Assembly (NCBI GenBank): GCA_009617715.1
Contig: VTFK01000071.1
Location: forward strand, 434,001 to 498,000
Reading direction: 5' to 3'
DNA length: 64,000 nucleotides
From: Plectrocnemia conspersa
Lineage: Eukaryota > Arthropoda > Insecta > Trichoptera > Polycentropodidae
Part shown: positions 37,310-47,080 of the stretch, piece by piece
Layout: each line of letters opens with the position of its first letter
How positions within the stretch are numbered: the first letter of the stretch is position 1
Notes under the pieces: generated by a model
Databases searched by the model: none
Told to the model about the DNA's origin: nothing
Seen by the model: the letters and a program-made list of their open reading frames with translations, nothing else
Position numbers and translations under genes: made by a program

Positions 37310-37400
37310 TTGAAATAATACAAATATTGTTTCTGACTATCATGACGCATTGGGGTAACCTGTTAGGTTACGATGGTTTTAATTTAATTTAAATAAATAA
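37310..37400 (+). repeat. dispersed repeat family B, copy 2
   Basis: The core is GACGCATTGGGGTAACCTGT. Flanking TGAAATAATACAA and TTGTTTCT are shared with the reverse copy at 41400-41510. It abuts the hAT transposase scrap at 36903-37260, so the family may derive from the 3' part of that element. Confidence 0.6.
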
Positions 37401-37729
37401 TATTTTTTTATATTGTATTTAAAACAGCACACTGTATCAAAAAACTTTGTTAATGTCAGATATATTTAACTCTTGTCTTTAGCTAATAAATAATTGTAAA
37501 ACATATATAAATAAAGTTCAAAGGGTCTTAAAACACGAAGATGTACATATATTAATTCCCCTCAGAAAAGTTTTATTATGCGGGGTATCTTAGGGATTTG
37601 TTTATACAAACTCACACCTCTATTTTGATCTTAAAATAACATTTTAATCGTTAAAGCATATATAATATGTGTATATATAACTATTCTTATTTATTGTTAT
37701 TTTATTATCAGTTTAATTGATCATCCCCT

Positions 37730-38290
37730 ATCTATTCTGCTCTCATTTTATCCGATTGATTCGTTTCAATCTGTTAACATCAAGCATTGCTCCATAGGTC
37801 AAAAATGTTCGATGTTGCGTGTGAAATTTAATTGCAGCAAGACCACTGAATCGTCATTCGTTCGTCGTTGTTTGATGTTGACCGATGACCTGCCAATCTG
37901 TGAACGAATCAAACTGTGCCGAAACATAAAGGATGACCGATCAACTGAATACCAATGACATCCGTGCGTGACTATTTAACCGTCAATGATATCGTGTAAT
38001 GGCGCATGGTGGCGTGCACATGGACTATTACCATAATGAACGTAAACATCGTGTGCCGAATCATGCATAGATAATGAATAATTCAATCTAACGACGCATA
38101 ATACTTTAAAAAAAAAAGTATACGTTACATTTTGATACTTTGCATCTCCATCCGTAACTGCAATCCTCACTCGATCGGGTTTTTGCGCCGGTACGCCGAG
38201 TGGACTCATCTCGAGTGGCAAAGCTACTGAAAATCTTTGACATCTCAAACCATTTCTAGGGACAGAAAATGCAGTCATGCTCCTCATATC
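37730..38290 (-). other. GC-richer block with an unrecognised 103-codon minus-strand ORF
   Basis: The minus-strand frame (37976-38287) includes LPLEMSPLGVPAQKPDRVRI and VTDGDAKYQNV in balanced-composition sequence, then turns AT-rich. AG acceptors such as GATTTTCAG precede the best-looking part (38220-38240). I recognise no family. It could be an isolated exon, a transposon piece or a non-coding conserved block. Confidence 0.25.
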
Positions 38291-38669
38291 TATGGCTCTA
38301 TTTGAGAAAGAAATACTTGACTTAAAATTATTTATTTATAGAAGTCATATATAGCGCGTATAATATATCAAAATTTAAAAGATTTTTTTCAGATAGAATA
38401 TTTTAATGTTTAGGTTTTACCAATTCGTTGAACAAAATTTGTTCAAACGATGGGTGATTTATAGCACTGTATTTTTTTAACTGTCGAATCTTTGGAAATG
38501 ATAAAGTGCCCTTTATAAAAAAGGATTATTGTATATTCTGCGCATCGTCGGCTCTTTTTTATTTGCGAATGCGCAGAGTTAAAAGAAGTATTTTATATAT
38601 ATGAATCTAATACATTGCATTAATTTGCTTTAATTCATTTTTAAAACGATCCTTTATTATATAATTACT

Positions 38670-38730
38670 AGTTGTCGGTACTTCACTATCGTGAGGTACC
38701 GCAGCTTGTGAGAGTGCGAATAAAGATCCC
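38670..38730 (+). repeat. short dispersed repeat (CACTATCGTGAGGTACCGCA), copy 2
   Basis: Partner of 19626-19680, with two differences across 26 bp and a shared upstream GTCGGT. Confidence 0.65.
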
Positions 38731-39049
38731 CAATTTTTTGGGTTCTAAATTATATTTTTGTTTCATTCTGATATTTTAAAATATGTTTTTAATATTTGGT
38801 TGCACGGAATATACATCACTGTATGTTTTGATTCAACTACACATTTATGTGTATTATAGAGAAATTTAATAAAATGCTATTGTAAATTGCATGATCCAGG
38901 AATGTAATAAAAGCGATGTGTGCTACAAAATGAAAATTGCATTTGTGGAATTTTCTAGTAAAGCATATATTTAAAATTGCTTGAATATTAAATATTGCAC
39001 AACAAAGAAGGTCGAAAAAACTGTATTTTCGTTTATTGTTAATGCAATA
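38731..39049. other. AT-rich spacer
   Basis: No supported feature. ORFs on both strands at 38837-39133 overlap and lack motifs. Confidence 0.4.
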
Positions 39050-39109
39050 TGAATTTATATATATTATTGTTGAGTGAAATATCAGACTTTCGATAATAAA
39101 AATGTCAAA

Positions 39110-39540
39110 TATCGAATGTCTCAAAAGCTTCAAAGGCGCGAAACCTCAAACATGTTGAGAAATCAACTTATCAGAATTCGAGTCGCTTTAATCATACGCA
39201 TCTTGAATTTCAAACTCGAGCTCCAGCAAATTTGTATTATATATAGCAGAAGTTCTAATCAAGACGCCGAAGAACTTACAGCTAGTTTACTTAGCAGCAG
39301 CGGTGTATTTCATATGACGAAATTACACAACAGCCCGTCGAGGAATCCGATACTGCGCCGAACAGCGGTCGCCAACATTTTGAGAGCCCCGGGCGTTTAA
39401 TTAAAGGGCGCGGCGGACTTATAATCCGGCCGCGATTAATTTCTGGAATCATTAATCAGCACCAGTCCGGCCCCGTATCGCGAGAGCCATTAATATCAAT
39501 TAGCGCACTCGGATAGAGTCGATAACTTCAGAAATAGTTT
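39110..39540. promoter_or_regulatory. GC-rich island, candidate cis-regulatory module
   Basis: Contains GGGCGTTTAATTAAAGGGC, CGCGATTAATTTCTGG, ATCATTAATCAGCACC, GCCATTAATATCAATTAGCG: four or more ATTA/TAAT cores within 120 bp, in a block otherwise near 50% GC. The overlapping 108-codon plus ORF (39074-39400) has no domain. Confidence 0.45.
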
Positions 39541-40799
39541 TTTCCTGCAAACGATCAACATTATATGTTGCGAGAGCCTTAATTACAAAAATATAATATT
39601 TTTCATTAAGTAAACTGTAAGTGTTTCTAGAAGTGCCTAAAGAAAATAATTAATTATATACAGATGACGCAAATATTATTTGTATTTAAATCATAAGTAT
39701 AACTTACTGAAATATATTAAATGAAATTTCATGAGCAGTTAAATATTATATACAATCAGCAAAAACTATAATACATGCAGTTTAAAGACATAGTCATCTA
39801 TGCGATATGCAAAGTAAAAGTTCTAGCATACAACATAAGTTATAATATGCATTATATACAGACTTAGAAACTTTTTGAGAAGTCCTCACATTTATTAAGA
39901 TATATATTGTAGCTTATGATTTCTATGTAAACATTATTTGTTAGTTAATGCTTAAATCGATATATGTCACGAAACCAAAATTCTCTTCTAAAGCCATAAA
40001 GTCAGCACAAGATTAAATACCATGACGATGTAAAGGTAATCCTTTCACAAATTTGAGTCAGAGTTTTGATAAGCAGATTTCCTAAATGAGATTAACATTA
40101 CTAATTACAAAGCAGTACAAGCGTATAACTATTCACTCTACCTACATACATATAGACATTTTGATATTATTCTCTGTTAAAACTCGCATAAATAATTCGT
40201 TAAATTTGTCTTTAATTTATTTAGTGATATTGTTCTTGTTCCTACAATCATTTTCCTATATAATATAAATAATTTTTATAAATTTGACTAAAAACTGTGT
40301 TTAAATTCTCAACTTTTCTATTATAAATAAATTAGTAATATTTTCAATTGATCAGATTCTTTATATTTTGATACAATAGTACATTTCCTATTTTTTAACA
40401 AAAATTCATTATTTTAAGTATAAATTATTGAATAGTAAGCAAAAACTATTTTTTTAATAATGAATACAAGTTCATACATGCATCTTTTTTTGTTAAAAAA
40501 AAAAAGTATGAAGACGGTTTTATTTTATTTTTCTAGAAACAAATCTTGTTATTAAATATTGAATATATTGCGCAAAAATTTTCTTTGGGTTTGCTCTGAA
40601 TTCTGGACTAGTGAATATGAAGAGAGAAGCGGCCGCTTCTGTAATCTTCGCTGATCTGAAATTAAGTCGGCCTCTAAATTGAAAGACTCTATAAATTCGG
40701 ATGCCTTAAATTCCAGCGTATTTATTCAAATGTGAATATTCAATTTTGTGGATAAAATTTCCAGACCAGGTAACTAAGTGAAAATGATTATTGATTGCC
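39541..40799. other. AT-rich desert
   Basis: No supported feature, apart from a NotI-type GCGGCCGC word at 40630 in a short GC-richer patch. Confidence 0.4.
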
Positions 40800-40815
40800 C
40801 ACGATCAAGTAATAT

Positions 40816-41067
40816 CTAAGCACACACGCACAGATATGTCCAACGAACACGAGAACAGATCTGTCCGAACTTCACTATGAACGCAAACTGTCTTAATACT
40901 TAAATAAATTAAAAAATACACAATTATCTGATGTCTCTTTAAAAAAAGCAAATACTTGCTATTATATGTGGTGGTTTTATCTGTTTGGAAGAAATTTCTT
41001 CTTTTCTCACCACACACGAACGGATTTGTCTACTAGATCCGTCGGATATGCCCGCGCGTGTATGGTC
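40816..41067. mobile_element. probable MITE with CACACACG-type inverted ends
   Basis: Left end AGCACACACGCACAGATATG, right end in reverse CTGACCATACACGCGCGGGC then ATATCC; both continue with GATCTGTCC/GGATCTAG-like words. Related to 765-850. Target duplication not resolved. Confidence 0.55.
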
Positions 41068-42399
41068 AGCTATTTATATCCATGAGAAATTTTATTTTCT
41101 GTTCCTTTTTAAAGAGTGGCGAGTTTTTTTAAAGCAAATTGCTGTTGATTAATATATGGATTACAAACCGCCGTTTTGAGGGTATACCCAAATGCACGCA
41201 ATATATTGTTTGTAAGTGACAGTTATTCTAATTATTTTTTATGTAAAGCGTGTACCTTGTGACTTAAGCTATTAAAAGATTTTTCACGGTGGTGTCGCAT
41301 TTTAACATAACGTGTCGAATCAGCTTTTTTATGATTTAATGGCATATAATTATTCTTTTTAATTGTAAATACAATACTTTATTTGACAAATACAACAATT
41401 TTATTTAAATTAGGTGAAGAACAGGTTACCCCAATGCGTCACCATAGTATAAGAAACAATCCATTGTATTATTTCAGTATATAAAAAATATAAAATATGT
41501 ATGATTACAACTATTGCATAGTAAAAAATCATTTAATTTTAAATTTCGATTAAAGCAACTGGACCAGCTCCTTGTAGTTGCCATTAAACAGATCAATGTG
41601 CAATGTAAGCGTAATAATGAGCTTGATGGTGACAGTACTGCGAAAATACTCATTTAGTTATTGTCAATGTGGGCTTTATTTGCAATGGGCTGCAGAAATT
41701 ATAAGCTGCAAAATACAATTTAAATTAGCAATATATAAAATAACTGTTCTATAAAACAAATAATTTTCCTATGAACAAATCTGAAGATTTACTTTACATA
41801 AATACACTAATAAGTCGTTTCATGGAACAAATTATTAATTTAAATGCATATGTCTTCAAAAACATTTACCTGTTAAATCGCAACTAATTATTTTAATTAA
41901 AGTTGAAATTTACCATTATTTGAATTGATTTGAAAAATTTGAAAAAGTCCACAGTTGCATAATATTAACTTTGAAATATAAGCAATTTCTGAAATTTCGG
42001 TAGTTATAAAGTGTTTTTTTTTTTAATTATTATTTGTAAGACTGCTTGTCGGCTTTATATATTTTTTTTGCTATTAGTTAAAACATGGAACAATTTATGT
42101 ATGATTGAGATAATAAATATATGTATGTGTTTGACATGTTAATATTTTTTCTTTAAAGATAATTATTACTTTCGTTTTTCTTTATTGTCTTATTAACACA
42201 TTGGTTTAATATTTTATTACCTAAAAAAAATGAACGATAAATCATTGGCATATCTTAGATTAGTGAGTCTTTGTATCCGAACCAAATACCACTTAAAAAC
42301 GTGGATCTAATAGGATAAAAAAGCGATACTATCACGCTTTGTTTTATTTATAGCTGTGTTTATCTAAGAGATTCAATAATCCAACACCCCTTGACATAG
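41068..42399. other. AT-rich stretch containing repeat B copy 3
   Basis: Apart from the repeat at 41400-41510 I see no feature. Confidence 0.4.
41400..41510 (-). repeat. dispersed repeat family B, copy 3 (reverse)
   Basis: The reverse complement carries GACGCATTGGGGTAACCTGT preceded by TGAAATAATACAA and TTGTTTCTTATAC, as in copy 2. Confidence 0.6.
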
Positions 42400-42880
42400 A
42401 TAGATGGATGCTTGCATATACATTCATTCACATACACATAACTTTCACTTCGAGGGTTACTTTGGCTTTGACTCCGCAGCCGCTTCTGGATAAACCAGCC
42501 GTCTTAGGGGCACCGGATCAGATAGCGCCCTCTCGTTTGAGACCCTTTGTCTTTCTTCGCGGCTATCCCATATGCATAAATATATGGCTTTCACGTGTAT
42601 GTATGTTCTACGTATAGTCTGTTGCTAGTGTAGTTGATTTGCATGCGCACGGATGCGTGCCGACGAGCGCAAAAGTTTCCGCTCGAGAACGTCGAGATAA
42701 TGCTATGAAGTTACCTACCCGCTCAAGATTAGGGGTTGAGGTCTTCGATATATTCCGGATTATATAATCAGCCACTCTTATTGGTACTGCTTCAAAAGGC
42801 GGCTTTGGTACAGTCATTTTAAAAGCGTCTCGTTAGGGCGATTCGACCGGTTGGCATGTTCGATTGCGCGGAAAATTGTT
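42400..42880. promoter_or_regulatory. GC-rich island, candidate cis-regulatory module
   Basis: About 450 bp contain CATATGCATAAATATATGG, GTTGATTTGCATGCGCAC (octamer-like ATTTGCAT), GGATTATATAATCAGCC (inverted GATTA pair) and CTTTGGTAC. ORFs on both strands lack motifs. About 4 kb upstream of the atk coding start; regulatory role inferred. Confidence 0.4.
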
Positions 42881-44004
42881 TTATTTAAAAAAACGTGCTT
42901 GTCTTTTTAAACCAATAGTTCTCAAGAAACAGAAGCATCACATAGATAAGGAAGTGATTATCATAAAACATTAAACTCAGACTCACTAAAAAAGCTATAT
43001 AAATGTTAGATTTTTCAACGAAAAAATAAATGCTCTGAAAAATAAAATTGTAAAACTGTATTTCGTAGTTTTGTGCAATTACACAAGTGATAGAAACAGA
43101 TTTATAATTTTTAAACATATTTTAATTTTTAATTTGAATTTGTTGTCTGTGTCGATTTGGCGTAAGCTCCAATGGATTCAAGTACGAGCTGAACTATTGT
43201 GTTTTCTAATATAAAAGCTGAGTGATGCTTAAAAAGTTAAGCTCTTTATCTACGTACAAAATTGTATACAATTGAGGAAAAGAGAGGAGATCAGCGATGA
43301 TAGTCTTTCTCGATTATTTGTACAATCTGTCTGATTTGGTGTGAAATTACACAACTGACTAGCAAGATATAATAATGGTAAAGATCAGTGCTCATTACCT
43401 AATTTTAGGATATCAGAATTAAAATCCAAAATAATTAAACTAATTCAGCTTTTACGAAATATCAAATATGTTATTTAAAAAAAAAAAAATTTCTTACAAA
43501 ATATAGTTTTGAGCATTGCTGGTGTTTTATTGTTTTTTATTAATTTAACGCAGGTTGCTATAACGCGTTTTTTTATAAAAATTAGAGAACAAAAAAATCC
43601 ATAGTTTTAATGTTTCTATTAACAGATTTTGTACTTGCTACACGACAGCTTAAAGTGATCGTTAAAAATGCGATAAATGTTTTGAAATTTAAAAGCTATT
43701 TCAAATTTAAGTTTAATTGAATTTTACGCTGCGCGGCTTAATCATTTTTAAATATATTTTTCAAGTAATGAAATATCTTTGAATACTTCTACATTTAAAA
43801 AAATAATCTTATGGCAAAATCTTTACTGTTTTTAAGAAATTAATTAAAGTAGACTTCATGATTTTACGAAGAACGTAACTTGATTTGTAAAATTATTATA
43901 TGTTCTCCTTGTTTTTATAAAACAATAAAATTTTATTTAATATAAAAGGCTTTTTTGATGATTTTTCTTAATTGTATTGTAGCGATTTTCTTCCCTTCTT
44001 TACC
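42881..44004. other. AT-rich stretch
   Basis: No supported feature before the palindrome array. Confidence 0.4.
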
Positions 44005-45260
44005 GTAAATAAAAGTATGCTATTGTATTAATGACTGCAAAAAATATTACATTTTCAATAAAAATATATTATAAATTTTTTTGGAAAATATTGAGATAAA
44101 TACCGATTTAGCTGAAAACAGATTAAACATATTTAATTTTATATTTTATTTACACATTCAATTATTTGTGTACCAATAAACGTCGTCGTGCGACGACATG
44201 GTCATATATTATTACTATGATAAATATTAAAACTATTATTAACATTTATTTTACCACGTCGTTTATTGTTTATTGACTGCATTATAACTTAATATTAAAA
44301 TTTATGAAATATTGTTGATTTTTTAAAATGTGATAAAAATTGGTAATTTAGCTGAAAGGTTAAACACATTTATTTTAATTATTATTTTAATAAAACATAA
44401 CACATTCGATCATTTTTAATGTACCAAAGATCGTCGTCGTGCGACGATATGGTTCTATATAAATATTAGAAAATTAATATGTAGATACCATTATAATTAT
44501 TAAAAAAATTTATTAACATTTATTTTATCACATCGCATGATTAAAGTTTACTCAAAAGTAGCATTTTTAAACTTATGTTTTTACTATTTAGAAGTATGGT
44601 ATTATTTGATTTATTGCTAAATTATATTATTTATTTCTGATTTTTTTAGAAAATTTCATTAGCTGAAAATAGAAAAAACACATTTGTTTTATTAAAAGTA
44701 TTTTATTATAATATAAGATATTTTTTTAATGTAAATTTAATATTGCTTTTGTTAAATTTTGTGTATCAGCACTCTTATTATTTGATACTTAAAAAAATCA
44801 TTTAAAAAAATAAAATTAAAACTAATAAGAAGTTTTATTAATAATAATTTTACCGCATTTTATTGTTCTAGGTTCACTTTAAATGTTTATTCTGACATAT
44901 TTTTATTTTAAAACTATGTTAAAGTATGCTGTTTAGTATAATAACTTTTAATTAAAATCATAATATTTATTGCGGATTTTTTTTCTAAAAAATAGGTGGG
45001 TAACGTTTGTTCTTAAAAATACATTCAAACAGGAATTATTGAATCATTTCAAAGTAACATATTGCTATCAATAATTTTTATATACCAGCGCTCGTTGTCG
45101 TGCAACGAACTGCTGAATTATATTCAGATTTTTTCGAATATTTTTATTGAAAATTTTTTGAAGTATTTTGATTAGCATTTATTTTAATGCATCCTATTGT
45201 TCTAGGTTATTTTTAAATTTTATTGTTATGTTAATTTAAAAGTAGTGTTTTAAGCTACAC
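44005..45260. repeat. diverged tandem array (units ~250-340 bp) with a conserved palindrome
   Basis: Four units are recognisable by the same ordered landmarks. These are an AAGTATG(C/G)T..-like start, TTTAGCTGAAA (units 1 and 2, ATTAGCTGAAA in unit 3), a GTACCA/ATACCA word, a palindrome around CGTCGTGCGACG, and CATTTATTTTA followed by TATTGTTCTAGGTT-like sequence. Palindromes lie at 44181-44197, 44430-44448 and 45092-45108; the third unit (around 44770) has lost it. The array ends about 1.5 kb before the first coding exon of atk. No transposase coding or terminal repeats were seen. Confidence 0.65.
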
Positions 45261-45289
45261 ATTTTTTCCATGTACTCTTGTGTTAATTC

Positions 45290-45640
45290 CTTATGAAAAA
45301 CACGTTTTTTTCGTCTCTGAAACAGTCTCGAGACAAATCCTCCGCGTCTAGCACATAATGCGATTTTAATATCTGCTCAGTTCTTTTCCGGCTTAGTCCG
45401 TGAAAAAAAATGTTAAATCGGCCATTTTGCAGCGATTACCTTAGTAATGACCGCCGTTAAATTTTAACGGTCGCCACTTCAAGGAGTCTCCCCAATTTTT
45501 TCATTTGGACACAATAATGACTTAATTGGAGACAATTTAATTTTGCAAAACAAACGCAGACGAGAAGAACGAATACGTAGCATTTTTTTCGCCAGCGAAT
45601 TTGTCTCAATTTTATTCGCAGTATAGTCGACATAAACGCA
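45290..45640. promoter_or_regulatory. GC-rich island upstream of atk, candidate promoter or enhancer
   Basis: The block contains a perfect inverted repeat, CCGTTAAA-T-TTTAACGG, at 45454-45470 (CCGTTA is Myb-like) and several TAAT cores (TTAGTAATG, ACTTAATTGG). It is the nearest distinctive non-repeat block upstream of the atk coding start (1.2 kb away). No reliable TATA/Inr pair can be assigned. Confidence 0.4.
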
Positions 45641-46796
45641 CAGAATGTTATATATTATGTATTGTATAAAAGCTTAAATTAATTTATCACCTTTTATGAT
45701 GTTATATTTTTCCGCTTTATGCTTCGAATAACGCAATTTTCTGCGAAATGACTCGTTTGTATAAAGTGATTTATGAATTTATTCGTTTTGTGAGACCTTA
45801 TTAAATTACGAATATCTTACACCATATTAAGATCAAAGAAATTAAGATTAATAAATAAAATGAAACACAAGTTAATTAATATAACCTTAATAGACAATTT
45901 TCGTCATTAAATAGCGTAAGCGATTTATTTAATTGCGTTTAAGACTTTTTAGTATATTTTTTAAGCAAAGCACGTTTTGATTTATTGTTTTTAAAAGAAT
46001 GCTTATAAAACGTGCTCCAAAATATTTGCAAAGTTTATATAAACAGGGACTTTTTTACAAGTTTCACGCATATTAAATGTCAGTTTAGAGCAGCATATAA
46101 TTGTACTGGCAACTGTCAGATAAATTAAAAATATAAATATCTACTGGTAAAAAGGTATTCCGATATGATTTACTAAAAATATATTTTAACTGGTAATACA
46201 AACTCACTGTAACATGTAGATATAGTTGTATTTTATTAATAAAAATAAACTTTTAGATAAGTTTTAATTTATTATTATACATTTTTATGTTCTATTGCTA
46301 ATTTTTAAATGATGCCTCAAAAGCTTAGAAAATAAAATATTGTAAAAAGATTGTAGATAATAAGCACGTCTATTAAAAAAATGATTTAATGCAATTGTAG
46401 TAAATTTATAACTAGAGTATATAGCTCAATCATCGGTTCAAATAAAGAATATATGTTTGTTCGTGTGACTAATGATTTTATGATGTAGTCATATTCGTAA
46501 ACATCTTAATTTATGTTGAATATGTTAGTATTGTTTTTATAAATTAAACTTGCAATTGTGCACCATATGGTCTGTTATAATAAAAACCTTATTAATAAAA
46601 AGGCTTAGGTGAGGTAAAATTAAAACGGCAAATTTTTTTGTCTGTGAGCGGCGTGTTTTTTGTTCATTCATAATTTAAATTTAATTTTATAACAATAAAA
46701 TAAATTCAGAAAAGCAGAGATGTACCTCCGTTAAGCATTGAATAGGCATTCAACACAATATTGCAAAACTCTACATATTATTTTTATATTTTTCAG
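45641..46796. other. AT-rich DNA immediately 5' of atk coding exon 1 (intron in the 5' UTR)
   Basis: The 3' part must be intron, because a good acceptor ends at 46796. It contains repeat A copy 3. I see no credible untranslated exon or promoter in it. Confidence 0.5.
46030..46225 (+). repeat. dispersed repeat family A, copy 3
   Basis: It shares CAGTTTAGAGCAG(C/T)ATATAA and TTCACTGTAAC/TCACTGTAACAT-type ends with the copy at 23300-23515, and in reverse with 33795-33935. Length is about 200 bp. No coding and no obvious terminal repeats, so the class is unknown. Confidence 0.65.
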
Positions 46797-47080
46797 GTCT
46801 CGCAATGAAGTCCGCCGAGTGTCTGCGAGGGCTACTTGTACTCGGACTTTTATGTGGGGCTTTTTGCTGGATGCCCTGCGGAGAGTTCGATCGAGCTTTG
46901 AGATACCCCTGTAAATGCAAATCTGAAGGACCGATATCATCTGCAGAAGACTCAGACGAAGCCATCAGCATCGATTGTGATCGGATTGTATTTGTTGGCG
47001 ACTTTCCGCCGCTGCCTTATGGTGCTCCTGTTGTCTCCTTCAGGCAAAGATGGGCAGGACACCACGCTCTTCCCACACAG
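46797..47080 (+). CDS. atk: atk coding exon 1: signal peptide and N-terminal cysteine cluster
   Basis: Acceptor AG at 46795-46796 follows a T-rich tract; donor GT is at 47081. The exon has 8 nt of 5' UTR, then ATG at 46805 and residues 1-92 ending in LPTQ at phase 0. Hydrophobic residues 7-21 make the signal peptide. The Cys cluster caps the LRR solenoid. Because the ATG lies so close to an acceptor, at least one untranslated exon must exist upstream; I could not place it. Confidence 0.9.

Noticed and set aside
38837..39400. ORFs of 98 and 108 codons on opposite strands
   Set aside because: No recognisable motifs; the second overlaps a GC-rich island better explained as non-coding.
44005..45260. 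CRISPR-like reading of the evenly spaced palindromes
   Set aside because: Units are hundreds of bp, diverged and in an insect genome; spacers and cas genes are absent.
46731..46971. Two minus-strand ORFs over atk exon 1
   Set aside because: Shadows of the signal-peptide exon in other frames.
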